Shown: in pieces, positions 35,736 through 45,207 of the stretch
Layout of the letters: every line of letters starts with the position of its first letter
How positions within the stretch are numbered: the first letter of the stretch is position 1
Assembly: GCF_002283555.1 (NCBI RefSeq)
Contig: NZ_MVOI01000004.1
Coordinates: 62,001 to 126,000, forward strand
Direction: 5' to 3'
DNA length: 64,000 nt
Source: Rubrivirga sp. SAORIC476
GTDB lineage: Bacteria; Bacteroidota; Rhodothermia; Rhodothermales; Rubricoccaceae
Notes under the pieces: generated by a model
Databases searched by the model: none
Told to the model about the DNA's origin: nothing
What the model saw: only the letters and a program-made list of their open reading frames with translations
Position numbers and translations under genes: made by a program

Positions 35736-36776
35736 TCACCCGCCCGCGTCCGCCTCGGGGCCCGGCCCGAGCAGGCGCGAGCCCTGGAACGCCTTCGCCT
35801 CGTCGACGAAGAGCTGCAGGTGGGGGAACGGGATCTCGATGCCCGCCGCCTTGAGCGCCTCGAACACCTTCTCCTGATACTCCAGTCTGAGCGAGACCTC
35901 CAGCTTCGAGTCCTTCAGGTGGAGCCGCAGTTCCATGTTGACCGACGAGTCGGCCAACTCGGTGACGACGACGGCGGGTGCGTAGTCCGGGTGGAGGCGT
36001 TGGTCGCCCTCGGTGAGCGCCAGCACGACCTGGCGGGCGGCCTCGGGGCTCTCCTTGTAGGCGATCCCGAACGGCACCAGCACGCGCAGCGCGCGCAGCA
36101 TCGAGTGGTTGATGATCCGATCCGAGATCACGTTCGCGTTCGGCAGGATGGCCATCTGGTTGTCGAGCGTGCGGATCCGGGTCGTTCGCAGGGTGATCTC
36201 CTCGACCGTCCCGAAGGTGTCGTGCAGCTCGATGTTGTCGCCCACGTGGAAGGGGCGGTCGAGCAGGATCGTGATGCCCGCGATCAGGTTTTGGACGGTG
36301 TCCTGTGCCGCGAAGCCGAGTGCGATGCCCGCGATGCCGAGGCCCGCGATGAACGGCGCGACGGCGATCCCGATCTTGTCCAGCACCGCCACGACGGCCA
36401 GCGCGACGATCACGAACCGGGAGAAGCGCAGGATGAGTTGCTGGACCCCCGCGTCGATTCGCTTGGACCGTCCCAGCGCGCGCCGCAGCACGCCCAGGAG
36501 GATGCGCAGGGCGATCCAGAAGGCGACGGCAGTGATCGCCGCCGGGAGCAGGTTGTCGAACGCGAACGCCTTCAGCGACGCCGCCAGGATGCTGGCCGCG
36601 TCCTCGAAGCGCCCGCTGCCCAGGGCCTCCGCCGCCACGCCCACGTCCTGCGACAACCCCCCGATCCCGCCCGACGTGTCGACCACCGCCGAGTCGGCTC
36701 GGAGGGAGTCGGCGAGCGCGAGGGAGTCCGCCACCGCGAGCGAGTCGGCAGCCAGCGAGTCGAAGGCGGACTGCAT
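35736..36776 (-). CDS. small-conductance mechanosensitive channel (MscS family)
   Basis: A 346-residue channel. After an Asp/Ser-rich, probably periplasmic N-terminus (ADSLAVADSLALADSL) come three membrane helices. The pore helix (IAGLGIAGIALGFAAQDTVQNLIAG) precedes the beta domain DRPFHVGDNIEL, and the C-terminal alpha/beta domain ends in a Gly/Glu-rich tail. It opens under membrane tension to relieve osmotic shock. The start ATG overlaps the folD stop by one base (TGATG), so the two are translationally coupled. Confidence 0.92.
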   Translation of the reverse strand: MQSAFDSLAADSLAVADSLALADSLRADSAVVDTSGGIGGLSQDVGVAAEALGSGRFEDAASILAASLKAFAFDNLLPAAITAVAFWIALRILLGVLRRALGRSKRIDAGVQQLILRFSRFVIVALAVVAVLDKIGIAVAPFIAGLGIAGIALGFAAQDTVQNLIAGITILLDRPFHVGDNIELHDTFGTVEEITLRTTRIRTLDNQMAILPNANVISDRIINHSMLRALRVLVPFGIAYKESPEAARQVVLALTEGDQRLHPDYAPAVVVTELADSSVNMELRLHLKDSKLEVSLRLEYQEKVFEALKAAGIEIPFPHLQLFVDEAKAFQGSRLLGPGPEADAGG

Positions 36777-37654
36777 CACGCGGTCGCCCGGCGGGTGGCA
36801 GCCTCCAGGGTGTTGGCCAGCAGCATCGCGATCGTCATCGGGCCGACGCCTCCGGGGACCGGGGTGATGGCGCCCGCGACCTCCGCGACGGCCTCGAAGT
36901 CCACGTCCCCCACGAGCCGGTAGCCCCGCTCCCGCGTCGCGTCCTCGACGCGGTTGATGCCCACGTCGATGACCGTCGCTCCCGGCTTCACCATGTCCGC
37001 CGTGACGAACTCGGCCCGCCCGATGGCCGCGACCAGGATGTCGGCTTGGCGGGTGATCGACGCGAGGTCGTGGGTGCGGCTGTGGCAGACGGTCACGGTC
37101 GCGTCGAGCCCGCGCCGCAGCAGCAGGCTCGCCATCGGCTTGCCGACGATGTTGCTCCGGCCCAGCACGACCGCGTGGGCGCCCGAGGTGGGTACGTTCG
37201 TTCGGCGGAGCATCTCCACGATGCCCGCCGGCGTGCAGGGCTCCAGCGTCGGTTCGCCGAGCGACAGCTTGCCGACGTTCTCGGGGTGGAAGCCGTCCAC
37301 GTCCTTGCCTGGGTCGATGGCGCGGATGACCGCCGCCTCGTCGATGTGGTCGGGGAGAGGGAGCTGGACGAGGATCCCGTCCACGCCATCGTCGGCGTTC
37401 AGGGCCGCGATGAGCGCGAGCAGGTCTGCCTCGGGCGTGTCGGCGGGGTGGAGGAGCGTCTCGGCGTCGATGCCCGCCTCGCCTGCCGCCCGCGCCTTGG
37501 CGCGGACGTACGACTGGCTCGCCGGGTTGTCGCCCAGGAGCACGACGCGGAGGGCGGGTGCGCGACCGTGTGCCTCGGAGAACGCCGCGGCGCCCTCGGC
37601 GACCTCGGCGCGAACAGCGGCGGCGACGGCCTTTCCGTCTATGAGATGGGCCAT
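36776..37654 (-). CDS. folD: methylenetetrahydrofolate dehydrogenase/cyclohydrolase
   Basis: A bifunctional folate enzyme interconverting 5,10-methylene-THF and 10-formyl-THF. It has 292 residues, with [18 protein letters not shown] carrying the active-site Tyr and Lys, [44 protein letters not shown] and the C-terminal [12 protein letters not shown]. All signatures are intact. It begins opposite asd, with 172 bp between the divergent starts, and overlaps the MscS gene downstream. Confidence 0.96.
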   Translation of the reverse strand: MAHLIDGKAVAAAVRAEVAEGAAAFSEAHGRAPALRVVLLGDNPASQSYVRAKARAAGEAGIDAETLLHPADTPEADLLALIAALNADDGVDGILVQLPLPDHIDEAAVIRAIDPGKDVDGFHPENVGKLSLGEPTLEPCTPAGIVEMLRRTNVPTSGAHAVVLGRSNIVGKPMASLLLRRGLDATVTVCHSRTHDLASITRQADILVAAIGRAEFVTADMVKPGATVIDVGINRVEDATRERGYRLVGDVDFEAVAEVAGAITPVPGGVGPMTIAMLLANTLEAATRRATA

Positions 37655-37826
37655 GCGGGGGACGGGTGGCGAGGAGGCAAACTAGCGGGCCGGGACGCGC
37701 GGGTTCGATGGCGCGCGTGGGTATCGCCGGTTTCTCCACACGGGCAGCGGGCGCGAAGGGTTAGCGTCGGGGCATCGGGTACGCCACGCACCCGTCCGTC
37801 CTGCGACACCTGCTCCCTGCCATCCC

Positions 37827-38903
37827 ATGCTTCGCGTTGCCATCCTGGGCGCCACCGGCGCCGTCGGCCAGACCTTCGTCCGCCTGCTGAGCGGCCATCC
37901 GCTCTTCGAGATCGTCTCGCTGGTCGCCTCGGAGCGCTCGGCGGGCAAGCCGTACCGCGAGGCGGCCCACTGGATCCAGTCGGAGCCGCTGGACGACCGC
38001 ATCGGGGACCTCGTCGTGGAGGGCATCGATGCGGCCCCCGACGCCGACCTCGCCTTCTCCGGCCTCGACGCGTCGGTCGCGGGCGAGGTCGAGGCGGACT
38101 GGGCGCGGCGCGGCTACGCCGTCGTCTCGAACGCGCGCAACTACCGCATGGACCCGACGGTCCCGCTCCTCATCCCCGAGGTCAACGCGGACCACATCGC
38201 ACTCATCGACCGCCAGGACTGGCGCGGCGCCGACGGCCAGCCGTCGGGCGGCTTCATCGTGACCAACCCCAACTGCTCGACGGTCGGGCTCGTGATGGCG
38301 CTCAAGCCGCTCCACGATGCATTCGGCGTCGAGGCCGCGCACGTCGTGACGATGCAGGCACTCAGCGGTGCCGGCTACCCCGGTGTGGCGTCGCTCGACG
38401 CGCTGGGCAACGTGGTGCCGTACATCGGTGGGGAAGAGGACAAGCTGACCACCGAGACCCGCAAGCTGCTCGGCACGCTCGGCAGTACGGGTGAGGTGGT
38501 CGAGGCGGAAGCGGTCGTCTCGGCGCAGTGCAACCGCGTGCCGGTCATGGACGGCCACATGGAGGCGGTCTCGGTGCGCCTTGTAGGCAGCCCCTCGGCG
38601 GCCGACGTGGCGGACGCGCTCCGCTCGTGGGAGAGCCCGCTCGCCGGTCGCGGCCTGCCGACTGCCCCAGCGACGCCCCTCCTCGTCACCGACGACCCGA
38701 CGGCGCCGCAGCCCCGCACCCACGTCCACCTCGGCGGCGGCATGACGGTGACCGTCGGGCGGATCCAGGACTGCCCGGTGCTGGGGGTCAAGTTTGTGGT
38801 GCTGAGCCACAACACGGTCCGCGGGGCCGCGGGCGGCGCCATCCTGAACGCGGAGCTGCTGCACGCGGAGGGCCGCCTCGGTCGCCGCGCCGACGCCGCG
38901 TGA
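37827..38903 (+). CDS. asd: aspartate-semialdehyde dehydrogenase
   Basis: Reduces aspartyl phosphate to aspartate semialdehyde, feeding lysine/diaminopimelate, threonine and methionine synthesis. 358 residues. It has the NADP motif GATGAVGQTFVRLL, the catalytic cysteine in VTNPNCSTVGL near residue 150, and the QALSGAGYPG and QCNRVPVMDGHMEA motifs. The latter and the overall length place it in the branch shared with archaea and fungi rather than the short E. coli type. The last bases overlap a GTG start for the next gene. Confidence 0.95.
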   Translation: MLRVAILGATGAVGQTFVRLLSGHPLFEIVSLVASERSAGKPYREAAHWIQSEPLDDRIGDLVVEGIDAAPDADLAFSGLDASVAGEVEADWARRGYAVVSNARNYRMDPTVPLLIPEVNADHIALIDRQDWRGADGQPSGGFIVTNPNCSTVGLVMALKPLHDAFGVEAAHVVTMQALSGAGYPGVASLDALGNVVPYIGGEEDKLTTETRKLLGTLGSTGEVVEAEAVVSAQCNRVPVMDGHMEAVSVRLVGSPSAADVADALRSWESPLAGRGLPTAPATPLLVTDDPTAPQPRTHVHLGGGMTVTVGRIQDCPVLGVKFVVLSHNTVRGAAGGAILNAELLHAEGRLGRRADAA

Positions 38904-39376
38904 GCGTGCTCGTCCGCGAGGCTCGGTCGTCGGACCTCCCGGTGGCGCTCCCCCTGTGGTCGGCGCTCCACCGGGAGCACGAAGCGCGGGACCCGCGCTA
39001 CCGGCTCGCCGACGACGCTGAGGCGCGATGGTCGACCGACTTCCGCGACTGGACGAGGTCGGACGGCAGCCGCGTCTGGCTCGCCATCGACGCGAGCCAG
39101 CCGGTCGGGCTGCTGACAGCGCACCTCTACCAGCCTGCGCCGCTGTACCGCGAGCACCTGCTCGTGCACGTCAGTGACCTCTACGTCGCCCCCGAGGCGC
39201 GAGGGGAGGGCATCGCGGCCACGCTGCTGGACCAGGCCCGGACGTGGGGGCGCTCGGCGGGGGCGACGCACCTCCAGGCGGGAGTGCTGGCGGTCAACAC
39301 CGTCGGTCGGGCGTTCTGGGCGGCGCAAGGGGGCGAGGACTACTCGGTCACCGTCTCGATGGCGCTGACGTCGTAG
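38900..39376 (+). CDS. GNAT-family N-acetyltransferase
   Basis: A 158-residue acetyltransferase. It starts at a GTG that overlaps the asd stop (GTGA, 38900-38903) and runs VLVREARSSDLPVALPLWSALH. The acetyl-CoA binding motif A is present near residue 95 (HVSDLYVAPEARGEGIAATLL, with the RGEGI loop), followed by the C-terminal VNTVGRAFWAAQGG. The acceptor is unknown. Overlap with asd means it is likely translated from the same message. Confidence 0.85.
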   Translation: MSVLVREARSSDLPVALPLWSALHREHEARDPRYRLADDAEARWSTDFRDWTRSDGSRVWLAIDASQPVGLLTAHLYQPAPLYREHLLVHVSDLYVAPEARGEGIAATLLDQARTWGRSAGATHLQAGVLAVNTVGRAFWAAQGGEDYSVTVSMALTS

Positions 39377-39436
39377 AGGCGTCGGCGGTTTGCTGCGGCT
39401 CGTACCCTTCACCCCTCACTCTTTCTGCTGCGTCCT

Positions 39437-40630
39437 ATGTGGTCTCGGGTCATCGGCCAGCGCCGCGCCGTCGGCGTGCTCCAGCAGGCGCTCGCGCACG
39501 ACCGCGTCGCCAACACGTATCTGTTCCACGGCCCGGCCGGGTCGGGGCCGCGGGCGGCGGCGCTCGCGTTCGGGCAGGCGCTCCTGTGCGAACGTCGCGG
39601 ACGCCCTGGCGGACCGGAGGGCGACGCCTGCGGGACGTGCCTCGCCTGCACCAAGGCGGCGCGCCTCATTCACCCGGATCTCCACGTCTACCTGCCATTC
39701 CCGAAGGTCAGCAGCGGGGCCGACAAGGACGACCGGCCGTCGGACTACCCCGAGCGCATCGCCCAACTCGCGCTCGAGCCCTACGCCCCCGTCGACTACC
39801 GCCAGCGCGGCGCGCTCGGCGATGACGGGCCGAGCAAGAAGCAGGTCGAGCACCGGCGGCGGCCGACCAACGAGTTCCTCCGACGCGACATGACGTTCGT
39901 GCCCGCCGAGGGGCGCTACGTCGTCGGGGTGATGACCGACGCGGACCACGTGCGCACCGAGGCGGCCAACTCGCTGCTCAAGCTGCTCGAAGAGCCGGGG
40001 CCGGACGTGGTGCTCATCCTGACCGCAGAGCGGGTCGAGAATGTGCTCCCCACGATCCTCTCGCGGTGCCAGCGGGTCCGCTTCGACCCGCTCCCGGCCG
40101 AGGCCATCGAGGAGGCGCTGGTGGCCCGCTCCGGCGTGCCGCCCGGCGACGCGGGCGTCGTGGCGCGCATGGCGGACGGGTCGTTCACCCGCGCCCTCGA
40201 AATCTGGAGCAGCGAGAGCGTCAAGGAGAAGCGGGCCCTCGCGCTCGACTTCGTGCGCAAAGCCTACACGGGCCGCCCGGAGCTCGTCGCGCCCGTCATC
40301 CAGCAAGCGTCCACCGGCGGGCGGGAGGCCATCAAGTCGTGGCTGGACCTCGTCGCGCTCTGGGTGCGGGACCTCGTGCTGGCGCAGGCCGTCGGTGCCG
40401 AGGCGCAGCTCGTCAACGTGGATCAGGCCGACGCCGTGCACCGGTTCGTAGCCGCGCTCCCCGAGGCGGACCTGGGCGCGATGGCGACGCTGGTGGCCGA
40501 AGCGACCGAGGCCATCGAGGCCAACGGCTCGGCCGGTCTCATCCTGCCGACGCTCGCCTTCGGCCTCCGAGACGCGATGTTCGGGCAGTCGTCGGGCCAC
40601 CTCGTGACGCCGCTCGACGCCCCGGCCTGA
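39437..40630 (+). CDS. holB: DNA polymerase III delta-prime-like clamp-loader subunit
   Basis: A clamp-loader AAA+ protein of 397 residues. It begins with a typical VIGQRRAVGVLQQAL RFC-box segment. The P-loop is replaced (GPAGSGPRAAA lacks the Lys), as expected for a delta-prime subunit that does not hydrolyse ATP. A zinc module (CERRGR...ACGTCLACTKA) follows near residue 50, and SRC is present in PTILSRCQRVRF. An insert near residue 95 to 150 (GADKDDRPSDYPERIA and onward) is longer than in E. coli HolB. The GNAT gene lies 60 bp upstream. Confidence 0.88.
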   Translation: MWSRVIGQRRAVGVLQQALAHDRVANTYLFHGPAGSGPRAAALAFGQALLCERRGRPGGPEGDACGTCLACTKAARLIHPDLHVYLPFPKVSSGADKDDRPSDYPERIAQLALEPYAPVDYRQRGALGDDGPSKKQVEHRRRPTNEFLRRDMTFVPAEGRYVVGVMTDADHVRTEAANSLLKLLEEPGPDVVLILTAERVENVLPTILSRCQRVRFDPLPAEAIEEALVARSGVPPGDAGVVARMADGSFTRALEIWSSESVKEKRALALDFVRKAYTGRPELVAPVIQQASTGGREAIKSWLDLVALWVRDLVLAQAVGAEAQLVNVDQADAVHRFVAALPEADLGAMATLVAEATEAIEANGSAGLILPTLAFGLRDAMFGQSSGHLVTPLDAPA

Positions 40631-41509
40631 CTACATCCGCCTCGGCTTGTACCCGGCCCGCCGGAGCAGGTCCACGACGTTGTCGCGTCCGACCAGGTGC
40701 CCTGCACCGAAGATCACGAGCGAGACGTCGCCCTTGCGTGCGAGCAGCGTCTCGATGGTGGGGATCCACGACCGGTTGCGGCCGATGAGGATCGACTCGA
40801 ACACGTCGGGCTGCTCGAACTCGTCGCTCAGGACGCCGGTGAGACGGGCATCATCGCCCGCGGCCCATGCGTCGATCAACTCGTCGAACTGCGGCCCCGC
40901 CTGATCCGCCGACGCGACGAGGCTCATCAGGTACTCCACCTGGCTCGCGTCCGGGAGGTCGTCGAAGGCCGCGATCTGGTCGGCCAGCGTCTCCAGCGCG
41001 ACGATCTCCTTGCCGTCGAATCCAGCGCGCTCGAAGAAGTACTCGTCGACCCCCTGTCCGAAGGCTTGCTCCTGGCCCTGGAGCGACAGCATGCCGTAGC
41101 TCATGCTCCCGAACCACGGCTCGAAGGCGTCGAAGCTGGGGCCGGGGTAGCCGAACTCGCGAAGGGAGGCGTGGAGCGTCTCGCGCTGCTCGTCGTCCAG
41201 CAGGTCGCCGATGAGCGCCTCGTCGGTGGCGGCGGAGACCAACTCCGGGTAGAGGTCCGCCGACATCGACAGGTCGACCTCGAAGCCCACGACGGCCGCC
41301 GCGGTGTAGATCGACTCGATGTGGTCCGGCATCGGCAGCGCGCCGACGGGCAGGACGTGGACGGAGCCCAGCAGATAGACCTTCGCTCCCTCGTGCTCGA
41401 CGAGGTAGAGGGGCGGACGTCGGGCGTCGACCTGCGCGCTCGCGGCGGCGGCGAGGCCCGCGAGCAGCGTGAGGGCGAGGAAGCGACCAGAGAGCAGGAG
41501 GAACGGCAT
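40631..41509 (-). CDS. TraB/GumN-family protein
   Basis: 292 residues with a signal peptide (LLSGRFLALTLLAGLAAAASAQ). The family motif YLLGSVHVLP appears near residue 43, then EVDLS. Near the C-terminus are GDVSLVIFGAGHLVGRDNVVDLLRRAGY. These Gx2H and GxxH elements are the conserved, possibly metal-binding, residues of TraB/GumN proteins, proposed to be metalloproteases related to TIKI. Function here is unknown; it is exported. The start at 41509 is chosen for the signal peptide. It is convergent with holB, the two stops abutting. Confidence 0.85.
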   Translation of the reverse strand: MPFLLLSGRFLALTLLAGLAAAASAQVDARRPPLYLVEHEGAKVYLLGSVHVLPVGALPMPDHIESIYTAAAVVGFEVDLSMSADLYPELVSAATDEALIGDLLDDEQRETLHASLREFGYPGPSFDAFEPWFGSMSYGMLSLQGQEQAFGQGVDEYFFERAGFDGKEIVALETLADQIAAFDDLPDASQVEYLMSLVASADQAGPQFDELIDAWAAGDDARLTGVLSDEFEQPDVFESILIGRNRSWIPTIETLLARKGDVSLVIFGAGHLVGRDNVVDLLRRAGYKPRRM

Positions 41510-41577
41510 GACGCGTCGGGGGGGATCGGCAATATCCGACACCGGCAATGGGACGCGGGGGCGCTCTATCTTGCGGT

Positions 41578-43287
41578 ATGGAGCTTCCGCGCCTCACCCC
41601 CAACGCCCTCCGCGCCCAGACCCTCGGCGCCGATGCCGTCGTTCAGACGCCCTTCGGCGAGCGACCGCTCGTCTACGCCGACTTCACGGCCAGCGGGCGG
41701 CAACTCGCCTTCGTGGAGGACTACCTCCGGTCGCTGGCGCCGCTGTACGCCAACAGCCACACGGAGGACAGCCTGACCGGTCGCACGGCGACGCACCTGC
41801 TGCATCAGGCCGAGCACGCCATCAAAGAGGCCGTCCACGCCGGGCCGTCGGGCCGGGTCGTGTGCTGCGGCAACGGGTCGACGGGTGCCATCCACAAGCT
41901 GCAGGAGATCCTCGGGGTCGCCATTCCGCCGGCCACGCTGCGCGACCTCGGCCTCCGGCTGACCGGCGCGCTCGGCGACGAAGCCGCGGGACGGCTGATG
42001 TACGACCTCCGCGAGAAAGGCCCCGTCGTGTTCGTCGGCCCGTACGAGCACCACTCGAACGAAGTCACGTGGCGCGAGGGCCTCTGCACCGTCGTCGAGG
42101 TGTGCCTCAACGAACAGGGGCAGATCTGTCTCGACGACTTGGAGCGACACCTGACCGATCCCCAGTGGGAAGGCCGGACGCTGTACGGTTCCTTCTCGGC
42201 GGGCTCCAACGTGACCGGCGTGCTCGCTCCGGTGCACGACATCGCGCGCGTGCTGCATCGCCACGGGGCGCTGGCGTTCTTCGACTACGCGGCGTCCGGC
42301 CCGTACGTCGAGATCGACATGGCGCCCGACGGCGACCCTGACGGTCGGCTGGATGCCATCTTCCTCTCGCCCCACAAGTTTCTCGGCGGTCCGGGGTCGT
42401 CCGGCCTGCTGGTGTTCGACGCCGCCATCTACCCCGACGGCCTCGCGCCGACGGTCGGTGGCGGCGGGACGGTGGTGTATGTCAACGCGACTCACCACGA
42501 CTACACGGACGACATCGAGGCCCGAGAGACGGCCGGAACGCCGGGCCTGTACCAGACGCTCCGTGCCGCCATCGCGATGCAGGTCAAGGCGGCCGTCGGC
42601 GTGGACGCCATCCGAGCGCGCGAGCATGCCCACCTCGAGCGCGTGATCGACCGGTGGGCTGCCGACGAGCGGATCGAGATCCTGGGTCCGGGCGCGGAGG
42701 TCGAGCGGCTCCCCATCGTATCGTTCAACGTCCGCGACCCCAAGGAAGGCCTCTTGCACCCTCGGTTCGTGACGGTGCTGCTGTGCGACCTGTTCGGCAT
42801 CCAGAGCCGGGCCGGCTGCTCGTGTGCAGGGCCCTACGGTCACCATCTGCTCGGCATCACCGAGCACATGAGCACCCGCTTCCGCCAGTGCATGGCGGAC
42901 GGCATCCACGGCCTCAAGCCCGGCTGGGCGCGCATCGGCTTCCACTACACCCACGACGACGACGAGGTGGACTTCCTCATCCGGGCGGTCGAGTTCGTGG
43001 CCGACTATGGGGCTCGCTTCCTGCCGCTGTACGCGTTCGAGGTGGAGACCGGGGCCTGGACGCTTCGGGAGGACCGCGCGCCCGATGTCGCGCTCTCCAT
43101 CGCCGACGTGCTCGCGGGCGCCGCGCCGCTGGGCGTGGGGGTCGCCTCCGGGGCAGACCGTCGGCGACTGCTGGCCGAGACGCTGGCCCAGGCGGAACGG
43201 ATCGCCCTCGACCTGCCCGAGCCGACCCATTCGGGTCGACTCGCGGACGACTTGGCTGACCTCCAGTTCTTCGCCCTGCCCGCGTGA
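41578..43287 (+). CDS. PLP-dependent aminotransferase class V (cysteine desulfurase-like)
   Basis: 569 residues, longer than a typical cysteine desulfurase (~400). It has YADFTASGRQL and LANSHTED-like segments, the GSTGAIHKL cofactor loop, VGPYEHHSNEVTWRE, the aspartate in LAFFDYAASGPYV and the Schiff-base lysine in SPHKFLGGPGSSG. The C-terminal half contains a cysteine loop, GIQSRAGCSCAGPYG, and FMSTRFRQC-like sequence. The family removes or transfers amino groups or sulfur; the reaction here is unknown. It overlaps the peptidase gene by four bases (GTGA), so they form an operon. Confidence 0.85.
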   Translation: MELPRLTPNALRAQTLGADAVVQTPFGERPLVYADFTASGRQLAFVEDYLRSLAPLYANSHTEDSLTGRTATHLLHQAEHAIKEAVHAGPSGRVVCCGNGSTGAIHKLQEILGVAIPPATLRDLGLRLTGALGDEAAGRLMYDLREKGPVVFVGPYEHHSNEVTWREGLCTVVEVCLNEQGQICLDDLERHLTDPQWEGRTLYGSFSAGSNVTGVLAPVHDIARVLHRHGALAFFDYAASGPYVEIDMAPDGDPDGRLDAIFLSPHKFLGGPGSSGLLVFDAAIYPDGLAPTVGGGGTVVYVNATHHDYTDDIEARETAGTPGLYQTLRAAIAMQVKAAVGVDAIRAREHAHLERVIDRWAADERIEILGPGAEVERLPIVSFNVRDPKEGLLHPRFVTVLLCDLFGIQSRAGCSCAGPYGHHLLGITEHMSTRFRQCMADGIHGLKPGWARIGFHYTHDDDEVDFLIRAVEFVADYGARFLPLYAFEVETGAWTLREDRAPDVALSIADVLAGAAPLGVGVASGADRRRLLAETLAQAERIALDLPEPTHSGRLADDLADLQFFALPA

Positions 43288-44249
43288 CTCGTCGCACTCT
43301 CTGGCTCGCCCTGGCGGGCCTCGTCGTGGCCGCAGTCGCGGTCGGTATCGTTCTGCGGTGGGCCGACCGGCCCGCCCCGCTTCCCGCTTTCGAGGAGGAA
43401 CGCGCGTACGCGCTGGTGTCCGAGCAGACCGACTTCGGCCCCCGCGTGCCTGGCACCGCGGCCCACGACTCGGCGCGCGTCTGGCTCCAGGCCCGCCTCG
43501 GCGTGTACGCCGACCGGGTGGTCGAGCAGCAGATCGAGATCCCCGATCCCGCCGACACGACGCGGACCTTCCGCGGAACGAACATCGTCGCCTCCTGGCA
43601 GCCCGGCCTGCGGCGGCGCATCCTGCTGGCGGCCCACTGGGACTCGCGCCCGATCGCCGACAACGATCCGGACCCGGCGCGGCGGCTGGAGCCCGTGCTC
43701 GGCGCCAACGACGGCGCATCCGGCGTGGCCGTGCTGTTGGAGATCGCTCGCCTGCTGGATGCGCAGCCGCTCCAGCGGCCCGTCGGCGTGGACATCATCC
43801 TGTTCGACCTGGAGGATCTGGGGACCATCGACCCGGCGGTGCCGGAAGGCGACCGGGTGCCGTTCGCGATGGGGTCCGAGATGTTCGTGCTCCACAACCC
43901 TGGCTACCGGCCCGTCTGGGGCGTCTTGCTGGACATGGTGGGCGACACCGACCTCCGCATCCCGAAGGAAGGCTATTCCTTGCAGCATGCCCCGGAGCTG
44001 GTGGACCGCATCTGGGCCGCTGCGCGGCGGGTCGGGTCTACGGCCTTCCTCGACGAAGTCGGCCCCGCGATCCAGGACGACCACGTCCCGTTCCTCCGGG
44101 TGGGCATCCCGATGGTGAACCTGATCCAGACGCCGTTCCCCGATACGTGGCACACGACCTCCGACACACCTGAGAACGTCAGCGCGGAGAGCCTCGGCCA
44201 GGTCGGCCGCGTTCTCGTGGACCTGCTCTGGCGTCCGGACGCCGAGTAG
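43284..44249 (+). CDS. M28-family zinc peptidase, glutaminyl cyclase-like
   Basis: A 321-residue protein with an N-terminal membrane anchor or signal (LWLALAGLVVAAVAVGIVL) and an M28 catalytic domain. The metal ligands are visible: AAHWDSRP (His, Asp), GANDGASGVAVLLE (Asp), and a FDLEDLG (Glu/Asp) motif, with a final TWHTTSDTPENV His. In many members this set binds zinc and cleaves N-terminal residues or cyclises N-terminal Gln. The VPGTAAHDSARVWL opening is typical of the glutaminyl-peptide cyclotransferase branch. Start is GTG at 43284, overlapping the aminotransferase stop. Confidence 0.87.
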   Translation: MTRRTLWLALAGLVVAAVAVGIVLRWADRPAPLPAFEEERAYALVSEQTDFGPRVPGTAAHDSARVWLQARLGVYADRVVEQQIEIPDPADTTRTFRGTNIVASWQPGLRRRILLAAHWDSRPIADNDPDPARRLEPVLGANDGASGVAVLLEIARLLDAQPLQRPVGVDIILFDLEDLGTIDPAVPEGDRVPFAMGSEMFVLHNPGYRPVWGVLLDMVGDTDLRIPKEGYSLQHAPELVDRIWAAARRVGSTAFLDEVGPAIQDDHVPFLRVGIPMVNLIQTPFPDTWHTTSDTPENVSAESLGQVGRVLVDLLWRPDAE

Positions 44250-44252
44250 GGA

Positions 44253-45035
44253 TCAGGGGAGGCTGGGCCGGTTGCGCGGCGTCAGGTCTGTGAACAGCGC
44301 CTCGTCGATCTCCAGGAGCGCCTCAGGCTCAGTGAGGATCGCCGAACCGCCTGCCCGCGACGCCTTCTCGGTCGCGAACGAGAGCGGACCCAGAGGCGTG
44401 TCGAGTTCGATCGGGTCGAGCCAGATGAAGTCGCCCTCGTTCCCGCTCTCCAACACGAAGGCCCAGCCGGTGGTCGCACCCGAGCCGTCGTCCACTGCCA
44501 GCCAGTAGCGGTCCCCGGGTGTCAGGCCGACGCCCTCGAAGGACAGCGCGAGGCCGACGACGTTGTCCCGGGTCTCGACGGCCCGGACCACGCCGGGGTC
44601 GAACACCTTCAGGGGTGCCAGGAGCCAGTAGCTGTCGTTGATGAACCGGCTCTGCGCGCCCGTCAACTGCTCGGACGCGATCTCGCCAGAGAGGATGGTC
44701 CCGTTCAAGGCCGCCTGGCCCACTGGAGATGCCGGGTCGAAGGTCGAGGGGGAGAACACCGCCACGACGACGCTGTCCGCGCCGATCTGGAACTCGCTCC
44801 GGACCCGGTCGCCTGTCTTGTCCCACACGTGCCAGTTGCGAGCGACCTCCACAGAGTCGCGGACGACGGCCCACTCGAAAGCGATGCCTGGCAGCGCCTC
44901 CCAGGTGTCGAGCCCGCCCGCAGCCTCGGTGACGCGGAAGGCGAGGCTGTCGGCCGCCGTGTCGAGGCGGGGCGCGTCGGGCGACCCGCAGCCGACCAGC
45001 GCGAGGAGCAGAGCGGCGAGGGAGGGCGTGCGCAT
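44253..45035 (-). CDS. putative lipoprotein of unknown function
   Basis: 260 residues beginning MRTPSLAALLLALVGCG, a clear lipobox. The mature part is beta-rich with no known motif I can name with confidence. GGLDTWEALPGIAFEW and the DRVRSEFQIGADSVVVAVF segments are reminiscent of exported LolA-fold-like carriers seen in this phylum, but that is only an impression. It is convergent with the peptidase gene, three bases apart. Confidence 0.65.
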   Translation of the reverse strand: MRTPSLAALLLALVGCGSPDAPRLDTAADSLAFRVTEAAGGLDTWEALPGIAFEWAVVRDSVEVARNWHVWDKTGDRVRSEFQIGADSVVVAVFSPSTFDPASPVGQAALNGTILSGEIASEQLTGAQSRFINDSYWLLAPLKVFDPGVVRAVETRDNVVGLALSFEGVGLTPGDRYWLAVDDGSGATTGWAFVLESGNEGDFIWLDPIELDTPLGPLSFATEKASRAGGSAILTEPEALLEIDEALFTDLTPRNRPSLP

Positions 45036-45172
45036 GGGCGAGGGGAGAGGGCGTTGGGCGAGAACGACATGGCCGGATCTGGCTCGGAGAGCCGTCCCGC
45101 CGAAGCTCCGAAGCCAGAAGGGTACGATGTGGACGGGGGTGGATATGTGGGGAACTTAACCGTTGGTTCATC

Positions 45173-45201
45173 TTGACTCCGCAGGATCTCCCCGGTACTA
45201 T
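45173..45201 (+). promoter_or_regulatory. sigma70-like promoter heading into the gene-free region
   Basis: TTGACT at 45173-45178 and TACTAT at 45196-45201 are separated by exactly 17 bases, the optimum spacing. It stands out in a GC-rich genome and no coding frame begins within range on the plus strand. A transcript would start near 45208, at the first hairpin. Confidence 0.6.
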
Positions 45202-45207
45202 GGGTCA